A stretch of DNA of 64,000 nt from Phycisphaerae bacterium (GCA_016793805.1 JAEUIZ010000044.1:40911-104910), one strand, 5' to 3'. Positions 45,422 through 55,078 are shown, counted from the stretch's first letter. Notes: a model not told the origin generated them from the sequence alone. Made by a program: numbers and translations.

Positions 45422-45516
45422 CATCCCTTTTTCTCGCTCCGCTGGCCTTCCATCGCCCCTGGTGTACGTTCTCTCTGAACGTCCTCGTCCGTCGCAGATC
45501 GGGAGAGGGGGAGGGA

Positions 45517-46326
45517 ATGCGCGCCGTCTCCGCGTCCATCGTCGCCGGCCTCACCGCCGCCGCACACGCCCAGCCCCTGGCCGAGGGCTTCAACGACATC
45601 GACGTGCTCCCGGGCTGGGTCCAGATCAACCGCAGCAGCCCGCTCGGCGACTCCGACTGGTTCCAGGGCAACGACCAGGTCTTCCTCGCACACGCCGGCC
45701 CGGCGGACTCCTATATCGCCGCCAACTTCACCTGCGCCGGCTCGTTCCCGGGCCTCCAGAACCTCTGGCTCCTTACTCCCACCCTCACGCTTCGCAGCGG
45801 CGATCACCTCACCTTCCACACTCGGACCGTCGAGGAGTCCGGCTTCGCGGACCGCCTCCAACTCCGCCTCAGCACGAGCGGCAGCAGCACCAACGTCGGC
45901 TCGACTTCGCTCTCCTCCGTCGGCGACTTCGCCACGCTCCTCCTCGACATCAACCCCACCTACGCCCTCGGCGGCGTCTACCCAGAGACATGGACCGCGT
46001 ACACCGTGACCCTCGCGGGGCTTCCCGCCGGCGGCGTCTCGGGCCGCCTCGCGTTCCGCTACCTGGTGGAGGACGGCGGGCCGATCGGCACGCGCGGGAA
46101 CTACATCGGGATCGACAGCGTGTCATACGCGGCGGGATCGTGCTGGGCCAACTGCGACTCGAGCACCGCCGCCCCGATCCTCAACATCGCCGACTACGTG
46201 TGCTTCCTCAACCGCTTCGCCGCGGGCGACACGCGGGCCAACTGCGACGCGAGCACGTCGCCTCCGGTGCTCAACGTGGCCGACTTCGTGTGCTTCAACA
46301 ATCGGTTCCAGGCCGGTTGCCCGTAG
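45517..46326 (+). CDS. Exported choice-of-anchor-J protein, paralogue of the preceding gene
   Basis: A 269-residue protein after a purine-rich GGGAGAGGGGGAGGG site. A short signal peptide (VSASIVAGLTAAAHAQ) precedes the jelly-roll-like domain with NLWLLTPTLTLRSGDHLTFHTRT and YPETWTAYTVTL, matching the upstream paralogue. Two C-terminal repeats (NCDSSTAAPILNIADYVCF and NCDASTSPPVLNVADFVCF) end FQAGCP. Because a terminator separates the two genes, this one probably has its own promoter. It is convergent with the response regulator gene. Confidence 0.83.
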   Translation: MRAVSASIVAGLTAAAHAQPLAEGFNDIDVLPGWVQINRSSPLGDSDWFQGNDQVFLAHAGPADSYIAANFTCAGSFPGLQNLWLLTPTLTLRSGDHLTFHTRTVEESGFADRLQLRLSTSGSSTNVGSTSLSSVGDFATLLLDINPTYALGGVYPETWTAYTVTLAGLPAGGVSGRLAFRYLVEDGGPIGTRGNYIGIDSVSYAAGSCWANCDSSTAAPILNIADYVCFLNRFAAGDTRANCDASTSPPVLNVADFVCFNNRFQAGCP

Positions 46327-46328
46327 CG

Positions 46329-47699
46329 TTACGCCGCGTCCTGCTCGTCGCCCTCGATGCCCAGCGCCTTCATCTTCTTGTAGAGCGTGGTGCGGTTGAT
46401 GCGCAACTGGTCCGCCGTGCGCTGCCGGTTCCATCCGTTGGCCATGAGCGCCCGCAGGAGGATCTTCCGCTCCGGCTCGCGCAGCGCGTCCTCCAGAGGC
46501 ATGGGCACCCAGGGCTCCTCAGCCGCGCCCGAGACCAGGCGCCGGCCCGACACGAGTACCGGGAGATCGTCCACGCCGATCGTGGGCGATCGGCTCAGCA
46601 CCGCCGCTCGCTCGACGATGTTCTGCAACTCGCGCACGTTGCCCGGGTAGTCGTACCGCGTGAGCATCGCCATGGCCTCGGGCGCGAACCCCACGATCTC
46701 CTTGCCCAGGTCCCCGGCGTGGACCGCCAGGAAGTGCGTCGCCAGCCGCGGGACGTCCGCCAGACGCTCGCGCAGCGGCGGGATGGTGATGCCAACCACG
46801 TTGATGCGGTAGTACAGGTCCTGTCGGAACGAGCCGCTGGCGACCAGGCCCTCCAGTGGCTGGTTCGACGCGAGCACCACGCGCACGTCCACCTCCACAG
46901 TCTGCGTCGAGCCCACGGGCTCGAACCGGCGCTCCTGGAGGACGCGCAGAAGTTTGAGTTGCATCGCGGCCGAGGCCGAGTTGATCTCGTCGAGGAAGAG
47001 CGTGCCCCCGTCGGCGGCGAGGAATCGCCCGATCTTGTCGGCGTGCGCCCCCGTGAACGCGCCCTTGACGTGCCCGAACAGTTCGCTCTCGAGCAGCGTC
47101 TCGGGGATCGACCCGCACGAGACCTCGACGAACGGGCGGTCGCGCCGCGGGCTCGCCCGGTGGATCGCGTGCGCCACGAGCGACTTGCCGGTGCCCGACT
47201 CGCCGGTCATCAGCACCGTGGTCCGGCTCGGGGCCACCGCGCGCACGAGTTCGAGCGTCCGCAGCATCCTCGGGTCTGAGCCGATGATCGCCGAGAGCGC
47301 GTCGTCGTCGGCCCCACGATCCGCCGGCCGGAGCGCCCCGCACGCCACCGCGCTGCGAACCGCGCCGAGCAACCGATCCTCCGTGACGGGCTTGGGCAGG
47401 AAGTCCGCCGCGCCCTGTCGCAGCGCCCGCACCGCCGCCTCGATCGTCCCATACCCCGAGATCACGACCACGGGCAGCCCGGGCTGCCGTGCGCGCAACT
47501 GCGACATGAGTTCGAGCCCGTCGGTCCCCGGGAGCGCCAGGTCGCAGACGGCGGCATCAAACGGCCCGCGCGACGACACCGCCTCCAACGCGTCCGTCGC
47601 CTCCGTCGCCGTCACCGCCTCCATCCCGGCCGCGGCCAGCGTCTCCGCCAAGGTCCCGGCCACCAGCGCGTCGTCATCGACGATCAGCACCCGCGCCAT
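46329..47699 (-). CDS. NtrC-type sigma-54-dependent response regulator
   Basis: A 456-residue activator in three parts. The receiver domain has VDDDALV, the phospho-acceptor Asp in VCDLALPG and Lys in LPKPVTE. The AAA+ domain has GESGTGKS, GAFTGA (sigma-54 contact loop) and GGTLFLDEIN. The C-terminal Fis-like helix-turn-helix ends NRQRTADQLRINRTTLYKKMKA. It should activate sigma-54 promoters when phosphorylated. It overlaps the histidine kinase gene by 16 bp, which points to one signalling pair; no target can be named. Confidence 0.95.
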   Translation of the reverse strand: MARVLIVDDDALVAGTLAETLAAAGMEAVTATEATDALEAVSSRGPFDAAVCDLALPGTDGLELMSQLRARQPGLPVVVISGYGTIEAAVRALRQGAADFLPKPVTEDRLLGAVRSAVACGALRPADRGADDDALSAIIGSDPRMLRTLELVRAVAPSRTTVLMTGESGTGKSLVAHAIHRASPRRDRPFVEVSCGSIPETLLESELFGHVKGAFTGAHADKIGRFLAADGGTLFLDEINSASAAMQLKLLRVLQERRFEPVGSTQTVEVDVRVVLASNQPLEGLVASGSFRQDLYYRINVVGITIPPLRERLADVPRLATHFLAVHAGDLGKEIVGFAPEAMAMLTRYDYPGNVRELQNIVERAAVLSRSPTIGVDDLPVLVSGRRLVSGAAEEPWVPMPLEDALREPERKILLRALMANGWNRQRTADQLRINRTTLYKKMKALGIEGDEQDAA

Positions 47700-48535
47700 G
47701 GCTGCCTCCGATCCTGCCGCGCCACCGGCACGCTGATCCGCAGGATCGCACCGGGTCGGCCCGCGTCCGTCCCCGACACCCGCGGCAGCAGGTCGATCGT
47801 CCCGCCCATGTCGCGCACCACCTCGCGCGCCAGCGCCAGCCCGATCCCCATGCTCGTGGGCTTGGTCGAGTACCCCAGGTCAAACGCCCGGCTCGGGTCC
47901 AGTCCCTTGGGCAGCCCGCGCCCGTCGTCGCGGATGTCGATCGTGAGCAGGTCGATCGCGTCGTCGGGCGCATCCTCGATGGGCCTCATCGACCCCGTAA
48001 CCTCCACCTGCCCCGCGCGAACGCCCGTGGCCGCGATCGCCTCGATCGCGTTCCGCAGCCCGTTGAGCACCACCGAGTACAGCGGGCCCACCGGCGCCTC
48101 GCCCGCCTCCGACGACAGGTCCAGCCTCAGCACGATCCCTCGCTCCTGCGCCTCGGGCGTGAGCACGTCCACCGCGTGCTGCACCGCGTCTCGCACGCGG
48201 ATCATGTTCTTGGGCGCCAGCGTGGGCGAGCCCACCACCGACGCCGAACTCCGCATCGCCGCGTTCACCAGGTCCGCCATGCGCTCGAGCGCGCCATAGA
48301 CGGCCTCAACCTGCCGGCGCACCTGCTCGACGTCGGCCTGCCCCGCCGCCGCCGCGCTGAGTGACCGTCGCGCCAGCCCCAGGCACCGCATCGATCCGTC
48401 CAGCAAGTTGTTCAGTTCGTGCCCCAGCGCCGCCATCCGCTCGATGGCGAATGGCCCGTCCGCCGCGTCCGGCGCGTCGCCCGCGCCCGTCGACACGTGC
48501 CGGATCGCCCGCGGCCCGCGCTCCTGTTCCGCCAT
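47684..48535 (-). CDS. Soluble sensor histidine kinase
   Basis: A 283-residue kinase; ATG at 48535 after GGAGGG is used in place of one 102 nt upstream. The H box AALGHELNNLLDG is near residue 40. The ATPase domain shows LNGLRNAIEAI (N box), DIRDDGRGLP (G1) and GIGLALAREVV (G2). No membrane segment, PAS or HAMP domain is seen, so the signal must reach a cytosolic protein. It resembles NtrB/FlrB-type kinases that partner sigma-54 activators, and it is coupled to the regulator by overlapping ends. Confidence 0.9.
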   Translation of the reverse strand: MAEQERGPRAIRHVSTGAGDAPDAADGPFAIERMAALGHELNNLLDGSMRCLGLARRSLSAAAAGQADVEQVRRQVEAVYGALERMADLVNAAMRSSASVVGSPTLAPKNMIRVRDAVQHAVDVLTPEAQERGIVLRLDLSSEAGEAPVGPLYSVVLNGLRNAIEAIAATGVRAGQVEVTGSMRPIEDAPDDAIDLLTIDIRDDGRGLPKGLDPSRAFDLGYSTKPTSMGIGLALAREVVRDMGGTIDLLPRVSGTDAGRPGAILRISVPVARQDRRQPWRGC

Positions 48536-48692
48536 CGGCGCCCTCCGTCCCTCCGCCCCGGGCGTTGCCCGATCGCAACACCGTCGCATCGGCACCACAA
48601 ACATGATGCACGATCGCCCCAACGAACAGGCGCGCACGCCTTTCGTCCGTCACTCCATGCCGTCTATGCCGACTGCGCCGCTCCCGCTGTGC

Positions 48693-51600
48693 TTACGACA
48701 CCCCAACCGCCTCGGCGTCTCGGTCCGTCAGCCAGCCCCCGTCCGATCGCTGCCGAACCGTGCCGTCGCGCTTCCACGATCGCTCGCAGCGCGGCTGCGC
48801 TCGCAGGTCCTCGACCCGCGGCTCGCCATCGCCCGCTTCGATCCGCACGCGGCTCACGCCCAAGAGGTCCGCCAGGTCAACCGGGTCGAACCGCCCCAGG
48901 ACGCCCTTGGGATCGTGCAGGACCACGCCCATGTCGAGCGGATTCTCGGCCCCTCCGCCGCTCGCCTGTTCCCCCGACCCGCCCCCCGCTTTGGCCCGTT
49001 CCATAGCCGAGAGCGCCGCGTCGCGGGCCGCAAAGACCGCCGCCCACCCCGCGTCGAGTTTCAGGTCCAGCGGCGGGAGCGCCGTCTCGACATGCACGCA
49101 CGTCGCGGCGTCATCGGGCGCGGCCCGTCGCAGCGCCCGATACGCCTCGTCCGCGGTGTGCGGGAGGATCGGCGCCAGCAGCCGGCACAGCCCGGCCGTC
49201 AGCCGCCAGAGCGCCGCCTGCGTGCGCCGACGCCGCGCCGAATCCGGCCGATCGCAGTACAGCCGATCCTTGATCGCCGCGAGGTACCGCGCCGAGAGCG
49301 TCTCGTTGCAGAAGTCGAAGAGCGCCTTGTGCGCGGACTGGAACTCGTATCGCGCGTACGCCTCCAGCACGCGCACCGAGAGCGCGTCGAACTCGGCCAG
49401 CACCCACGCCTCCAGCGTCGTCGGCGACACCGTCGTCGCCGCGAACGACTCCGGCCCGGGCGCCCCCGGCACGTCGTCCAGGTTGCTCAGCATGAACCGC
49501 AGCGTGTTGCGGACCTTGCGATAACTCTCCCCCGCCAACTCGAAGAACGCCTTGTCCGCCTTGATGTCGTTCTCGTACGGCGCCGACGCCACCCACCATC
49601 GGCACACGTCGGCCCCGAAGTCGCGCAACAGGTCCTCCACCTCCAGCGCGTTCCCCAGGCTCTTGGACATCTTGTGCCCGTTCTTGTCCACGATGAACCC
49701 GTGCGTCAGCAGCGTGCGATACGGCGGCGCGCCCATCATCCCCAGTGACGTGAGCAGCGACGTCTGGAACCACCCGCGATGCTGGTCGGATCCCTCGAGG
49801 TACAGGTCGCTCGGGAAGTCGCGGCCGCCGGAGCGCTCGCGCATCACCGCGTTCCACGTCGAGCCGGACTCGAACCACACGTCGAGGATGTCCGGGCCCT
49901 TGCGCAGCGACCCCGCCGAGCCGCCGACCAGCGACGCGACCTGCGGCGGGGCGTCGGGATCGCCCTCCACCGAGTAGTGCTTCAACAGTTCCGCCGGGCC
50001 CGCCGCGAACCACACGTCCGAGCCCTTCTCGCGCACCAACTTCGCCACCGCTCGGACCGACGCCGGTGTCATGAACATCCCGCCCTCGGGCGTCACGAAC
50101 GCCGGGATCGGCAGGCCCCACGAACGCTGCCGAGAGATGCACCAGTCCGGCCGCGACTCCAGCATCCCCCGCATCCGGTTCCGCCCCCACTCGGGCACGA
50201 ACGCCACCGATCCCTTGTTCGAAGCCTCCGTCGCCGATACCCCGAGCGACCGAAGCGTCGAGTCCGATCCCGGCCCGGTCGTGATCGCCCGATCCACCCC
50301 CACGAACCACTGCTCCGTGCACCGAAAGATCACCGGCGTCTTCCCTCGCCAGTCGTGCGGGTACGAGTGCGTGAACTTGTGATCGAAGAACAGGTGACCC
50401 GACTCGCGCAGCCGCTGCACGATCAGCGGGTTCGCCTTCCAGATGTCCAGCCCCCGCAGCCACTCCGGCACACTCGCGTCGTACGTCCCGTTCTCGCGCA
50501 CCGGGCAGTACGCCGCCAGCCCCTGCGCCCTGCCCGTCCCAAAGTCCTCGGCGCCGTGCCCAGGAGCCGTGTGCACCAGCCCCGTCCCGTCCTCGAGCGT
50601 CACGTACTCGGCCGGCAGGAGCGTCCAGGTCTTTGCCCCCGCGTGCGCCGGCCCGCGCTGATCCACGAACGGGTGCCGATACGCGAGGCCCACCAGCCGC
50701 GAGCCCGGCGCCGTCGCCAGCACGACCACGTCCTCCGCCTTGGCCGCCTTCGTGACGCGTTCGACCGCATCCGCGGCCATCACCGTCACGTTCCCATCCA
50801 CGTACACCAGGGCGTACGTGAACTTCGGGTTCACCGCGATCCCCAGGTTCGCCGGGAGCGTCCACGGCGTCGTCGTCCAGATCATGAAACTCGGGCGAAT
50901 CCCCGGCCTGACGCCCGGCGTGGGCAGCGCACCGGACCGCGACTCACTCCCCGCCCCTTCATCCGATCCCTCCTCCGAGCCCTCGGATTCCTCTGCTTCC
51001 TCGGAGTTCTCTTCCCCCGCGTCCGTCGCCAGCCCGAACGCGTCGTACACCGCCCCCGCGTCCTCGGCCTCGAAGTCCACGTACACCGACAGGTCCTCGC
51101 GGTCGTAATACTCCAGTTCCGCCTCGGCCAGCGCCGTCTCGTTCGCCGGCGACCAGTGCACCGGCTTCAGCGCCCGGTACACCAGCCCACGCTCCAGGAG
51201 CGACGCCAGCACCTCGAGGATCGCACCCTCCGTCTCGCGGTCCATCGTTCGATACGGCCGCTCGTACTCGGCCAGCGTCAGCAGCCGCTCCATCGACGCG
51301 CTCTGCACCCTGTGGTACTTCTCCGCGTGCTTCTGGCACTCGCGCCGGATCGCCAGACGCCGCTGGTCCTCGCTCAGCGACGCCAGTTTCGCGGCCTTCT
51401 CGCTCCCCGCCTTGCCCTCGCCCCCCATCATGTCCGTCATCACCTTGTGCTCGATCGGGAGCCCGTGGCAATCCCACCCCGGTACGAACGCGCAATCCAT
51501 CCCCATCAGCGTCCGCGAACGCACCACGAAGTCCTTGAGCACCTTGTTGAGCAGGTGCCCGAGGTGGATGTTGCCGTTCGCGTACGGCGGGCCGTCGTGG

Positions 51601-51878
51601 AACACGAACTTCGGCGAGCCCGCTCGTGCCGTCCGAACACGCCCGTACAGGCCCGCCCAGCGCTTCATCGACGCCGGCTCGTTCTGCACCAGGTTTGCCT
51701 TCATCGGGAAGGAGGTCTTGGGCAGGTTCAGGGTCGCGCGATAGCGGCTCTTCTCACCCCCACCACCCCCCTCTCCCCCGGCCCCACCTCCCGCACGCGC
51801 GGACTCTCCGATCGCCGCCTTGCCCGAGGGCGGCGTGTCGGGGTGAGACGGGCTGGGCTTCGCGGGCGAACGTTCCAT
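48693..51878 (-). CDS. ileS: Isoleucine-tRNA ligase
   Basis: A 1061-residue class I synthetase. GPPYANGNIHLGH (HIGH motif, ~residues 97-108) and HKMSKSLGN (KMSKS) are present, with editing-domain stretches such as MIWTTTPWTLPANLG and LVHTAPGHGAEDFG. Two oddities: an acidic low-complexity insert of ~45 residues before the editing domain (EENSEEAEESEGSEEGSDEG), and a degenerate C-terminal zinc finger reading CERSWKRDG...LTDRDAEAV, where only one Cys remains. A Gly-rich N-terminal extension of ~45 residues precedes the core. The 225-bp gap upstream holds a CGGCCCC/GGGGCCG hairpin near 52000 but no recognisable T-box. Confidence 0.95.
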   Translation of the reverse strand: MERSPAKPSPSHPDTPPSGKAAIGESARAGGGAGGEGGGGGEKSRYRATLNLPKTSFPMKANLVQNEPASMKRWAGLYGRVRTARAGSPKFVFHDGPPYANGNIHLGHLLNKVLKDFVVRSRTLMGMDCAFVPGWDCHGLPIEHKVMTDMMGGEGKAGSEKAAKLASLSEDQRRLAIRRECQKHAEKYHRVQSASMERLLTLAEYERPYRTMDRETEGAILEVLASLLERGLVYRALKPVHWSPANETALAEAELEYYDREDLSVYVDFEAEDAGAVYDAFGLATDAGEENSEEAEESEGSEEGSDEGAGSESRSGALPTPGVRPGIRPSFMIWTTTPWTLPANLGIAVNPKFTYALVYVDGNVTVMAADAVERVTKAAKAEDVVVLATAPGSRLVGLAYRHPFVDQRGPAHAGAKTWTLLPAEYVTLEDGTGLVHTAPGHGAEDFGTGRAQGLAAYCPVRENGTYDASVPEWLRGLDIWKANPLIVQRLRESGHLFFDHKFTHSYPHDWRGKTPVIFRCTEQWFVGVDRAITTGPGSDSTLRSLGVSATEASNKGSVAFVPEWGRNRMRGMLESRPDWCISRQRSWGLPIPAFVTPEGGMFMTPASVRAVAKLVREKGSDVWFAAGPAELLKHYSVEGDPDAPPQVASLVGGSAGSLRKGPDILDVWFESGSTWNAVMRERSGGRDFPSDLYLEGSDQHRGWFQTSLLTSLGMMGAPPYRTLLTHGFIVDKNGHKMSKSLGNALEVEDLLRDFGADVCRWWVASAPYENDIKADKAFFELAGESYRKVRNTLRFMLSNLDDVPGAPGPESFAATTVSPTTLEAWVLAEFDALSVRVLEAYARYEFQSAHKALFDFCNETLSARYLAAIKDRLYCDRPDSARRRRTQAALWRLTAGLCRLLAPILPHTADEAYRALRRAAPDDAATCVHVETALPPLDLKLDAGWAAVFAARDAALSAMERAKAGGGSGEQASGGGAENPLDMGVVLHDPKGVLGRFDPVDLADLLGVSRVRIEAGDGEPRVEDLRAQPRCERSWKRDGTVRQRSDGGWLTDRDAEAVGVS

Positions 51879-52103
51879 GACGGACTCTCCGGCCTAAGGG
51901 GTCGGCGGGCAGAAAGGCAGGATGCTATTCGGGATGCGGACCGAGCGCAGAACCGCCCCGCAGGGACCGCCGCTCGCCAAGCGCACGCACGCCCGGCCGG
52001 CCCCTAGCGGGGCCGACGAATTCGAGCGCCCAAAGACGGACACCTTGCCGATATCAAGCGCGTGCGTGCCATCCGCCAACTATACCCGCCCCGGCCGGCC
52101 CCT

Positions 52104-52652
52104 CTACTTGGGCCGATGCTCGAAGATCGTCTGCGTGCGAATCACCGCGCCCCCGTTGGCGATGAGGTGGTAGCACTGCGCGTGGACCTCTCGCTTCTCG
52201 ACCTGGATGTCGATCATGCTCAGGCATCGGCCCACGCCGTCGTTCCACAGGTGCAAGAGCGGCGCTGTCGATCGCGAGTGCGCCAACATTTCCTCCAGCG
52301 TCGCGAGGTACAGATTCTCGCTGAGCGTCTCGGACTGCACCGTCGTCATGTAGTTGACCTTCTCCCGCTCGAAGCGATGGTCGAAGTCGCGATCGCCGAC
52401 CACGAGGAAGTTCGTGACCACGCCCTCCTCGGGCATCCGGTCCTCGCGGTCATAGAGGACCTCGCAGGCGCAGAGCGAGTGCCGCTCGAACCGCAGCATG
52501 TGCCCGCCGTCCATCGCCCAGGCCTCGAGTTCGAAGCCGTCCCCCCGCACCACGCGCCGAGTCCGAAGGGGGAACAACTCGGGATGCAAGGCGCGGGAGT
52601 ACAGAACCATCTGATAGGCCATCAGGTTCACGGGCTTCACTGGTGCGCTCAT
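52104..52652 (-). CDS. Conserved-looking hypothetical protein
   Basis: A 182-residue protein after GAGGAG. It is mixed alpha/beta, with motifs such as LYSRALHPELFPLRTRR, GGHMLRFERHSLCACEVLYD and LAHSRSTAPLLHLWNDG. No signal peptide, membrane helix or known catalytic pattern is seen, and no family can be named. It is divergent from the HEAT-repeat gene. Confidence 0.7.
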   Translation of the reverse strand: MSAPVKPVNLMAYQMVLYSRALHPELFPLRTRRVVRGDGFELEAWAMDGGHMLRFERHSLCACEVLYDREDRMPEEGVVTNFLVVGDRDFDHRFEREKVNYMTTVQSETLSENLYLATLEEMLAHSRSTAPLLHLWNDGVGRCLSMIDIQVEKREVHAQCYHLIANGGAVIRTQTIFEHRPK

Positions 52653-52780
52653 GCCGGCTCCTCATGCACGCCGCGGCGTCCGATCGGCGCGCAGCGTCCA
52701 ACCGCGGAACTCCGGATTCCTTTCCGTGCCGTCCGCACACCTCGAGTTATTCCGCTCGAACGCCGTCGGGCCGCCGATCG

Positions 52781-55078
52781 GTGGCGATTCCCGGCGTTGA
52801 GACCCTTGTGGGGTCGCCAGACCTCTACCTGTGGGGCCATCCCGTCCATGGACCACGATGCCTTGAGCTTCTGGCTCGGGCCGATGCACAGAGATTAGCA
52901 GACATGCTGGATAACTCAATCCGATCATTTACCAAATCTGAACAAAAAGCAATTTTTTTTGAGCGTGCGAACCTCTCACCGCGCGAGCGTCTCGCCGTTC
53001 TGGCCGCATCGCTCCCCCATGCGGGGGGGGCGGGGTGGCCTAGGAACGCTCGACGTGCGGCGCGCGGTCCCGCCGAGGAGAACGGCGAACTCGCAACGAT
53101 TGCGATGATGCTGGTCGAGGCGCTGGCACGCGCCGAAACTGCTCCTAAGAAACAATCTGCATTTCGATTGTTTCGAACCAAGCGATCCGCTAGTTCCTAC
53201 GAATCCGGCATCGCGGCACTTTGCGAAGCCTGGCCGAGGTTGCCGAGTGGGGTGCGTGCGCACGCGGTCGAGCGTCTACGCACGGCGCTCGAATCGCGTG
53301 CGGCGGGTGAGCACATGCCGCCGCCGAGTCTTGTGGGCGATCTGTGGGCGATCCACCTGGTCGATCGGTTGGTTCCGAGTCTGCGTGCCGAGGATCCCAC
53401 GATGCGAATCGACGCAGCCCGCGCGATCGCCCACCTAGCCGGGCTCGACAGCGATGAGGAATGGGTGCCGCGACCCGCGCGATCGGCACGGGAGGGCGAC
53501 CTCGATCGTCAACGCCTGGAGCGAGCGCTGGCCGAGGCACTGACCGAGCCGCAAGGTCACTCGTCTGTCGAGCAAGCGCCCGACGCCCGGCGGGTCGGTC
53601 GGCTGGCCACGAGCGAAATCGACCCGGCACGCAAGATCCTGCAGCGAACGGCGGCGCGGGTGCTCGGGCCGTCCGGATTGGCGTGGTCGGAGCACCGGCG
53701 GAACCCGCTGGGGGCGTGGTTCCGGGGCGAGGCGGGGCAGGACGCGCTCCGCCAATGGGTCCGCGATGATGACCACTCGCTCGACGCGGCATGGACGTGG
53801 CTGACGCGCGACCATCTCGCGTCGGCCTGCCTGGATCGGCTGGCCAAGAGAGCGTCGGTCGATGCGATGACGGTCTTGCTGTCGCGCTCGCACCTTCGGC
53901 TCCATCCGGCCCGCGCGCGACGGCTGACCATTCTGCCGCGACCGCCGGCGCGGGGCGGGACGGTGCGCCGGGCGATGCTGCCGGAGCCGTCCGCGGCGGG
54001 AGCGCTCGCGGCGCGCGCGCGCCGCGGGTATGTCCATCTTGTTGCCGCGCTCCCGATGCCAGAAGCCGAGCGTGAGCGACGCCTGGAGCCGTGCCTGTCG
54101 GACCCGGACGCGATGGTGCGTCTGGCGGCGACGCGGGTGCTGCGCGGCAGTTCGCTGGCGGACTACTGCTTCGACGCCGATCCGGCGGTGGCGGCCTCGG
54201 CGACGCTGCGCTTGGCGCTGCAGCCGGCGGACTCGGTGCGGGCGCACGTGCTCGCGGGGCTGGCCCGATCGGCGCACTCGGCCGTGCGCATTCTGGCGTC
54301 TGACGCGGCGCCCGACCCGTGGAACCCGAACGTCGCGGCGTCACGGTTGCAAGCGCGACTGCTGCTTCGGGCCGACCGCGAAGGGTTCCTCGCGGCGCTG
54401 CGGGCGCGGCTGAGCCATGCGGAGGCGGGGCAGCGGATCGCGGCGATCATCCTGGCGCGGCGGCTGGGGGTCGTTGGGGAGATCGAGTTGGAGTTGCTGT
54501 CGCGGCTCTCGGCGAGCACGCGGACGCCCGACGTGGCACGGGACCGCGTGGCCGCGACGGCCGTGGTCGCGCTCGCCGACGCGGAAACCCCCTCGGCGCG
54601 GTCGGCGGTGCGGGCGTGCCTTCGGCATCCGGAGGACCGGGTGCGTGCGAACGCCGTGGAGGCCGCGGCGTCGGCGCTGGCGCCGATCCGTTCGGATCGC
54701 CCGCTGTACGCCTCGCTGCTGGAGTTGCGGACGGACACGGCGGCGCGGGTGCGGGCCAATGCGGCGCTGGCGTTGCTGCGGGCCGCGAGCCCCTCGCTGG
54801 GCGGGGACGGGGTCGAGCCCGAGGCCGTGCATGCGCTGCTGGCGCTCCTGTGCGACGCGCGAGACGGTCATCGGCTTTCGGGCTGTTGGGCGGCGACACG
54901 CGCGCTCGCGGGGCACGCGGGCGCGGGCGTCTGGAGCGTGCAGCGACGGCGGGCCGAACTTGTGTCGCGGGTGCGTTCTCTCGCGACGGGCGATCCGAGC
55001 GAGGCGGTTCGAGTTCGCGCGGTGGACTGCCTACGACGGCTGGAGGGGATGCGGCCGGTGGCCATGGAGGTTGCATGA
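52781..55078 (+). CDS. HEAT-repeat protein
   Basis: A protein of about 765 residues if started at the GTG at 52781; ATG 52904 is the main alternative, and an upstream frame to 52643 overlaps the divergent gene. From the middle onward there are repeated helix pairs of HEAT type (MRIDAARAIAHLAGL, VRLAATRVLRGSSL, VRANAVEAAASALA, ARVRANAALALLRAA), suggesting a scaffold. The first ~150 codons contain AT-rich stretches (52911-52965, 53140-53200) unlike the surroundings. The stop overlaps the next gene (ATGA). Confidence 0.75.
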   Translation: MAIPGVETLVGSPDLYLWGHPVHGPRCLELLARADAQRLADMLDNSIRSFTKSEQKAIFFERANLSPRERLAVLAASLPHAGGAGWPRNARRAARGPAEENGELATIAMMLVEALARAETAPKKQSAFRLFRTKRSASSYESGIAALCEAWPRLPSGVRAHAVERLRTALESRAAGEHMPPPSLVGDLWAIHLVDRLVPSLRAEDPTMRIDAARAIAHLAGLDSDEEWVPRPARSAREGDLDRQRLERALAEALTEPQGHSSVEQAPDARRVGRLATSEIDPARKILQRTAARVLGPSGLAWSEHRRNPLGAWFRGEAGQDALRQWVRDDDHSLDAAWTWLTRDHLASACLDRLAKRASVDAMTVLLSRSHLRLHPARARRLTILPRPPARGGTVRRAMLPEPSAAGALAARARRGYVHLVAALPMPEAERERRLEPCLSDPDAMVRLAATRVLRGSSLADYCFDADPAVAASATLRLALQPADSVRAHVLAGLARSAHSAVRILASDAAPDPWNPNVAASRLQARLLLRADREGFLAALRARLSHAEAGQRIAAIILARRLGVVGEIELELLSRLSASTRTPDVARDRVAATAVVALADAETPSARSAVRACLRHPEDRVRANAVEAAASALAPIRSDRPLYASLLELRTDTAARVRANAALALLRAASPSLGGDGVEPEAVHALLALLCDARDGHRLSGCWAATRALAGHAGAGVWSVQRRRAELVSRVRSLATGDPSEAVRVRAVDCLRRLEGMRPVAMEVA

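Noticed and set aside
48536..48692. Possible sigma-54 promoter for the kinase gene (TGGTGC...TTGC)
   Set aside because: The spacing between the two elements is far too long for the -24/-12 consensus.
51879..52103. Possible T-box or other riboswitch upstream of ileS
   Set aside because: A short GC hairpin is present but no T-box sequence, specifier loop or terminator/antiterminator pair can be recognised.
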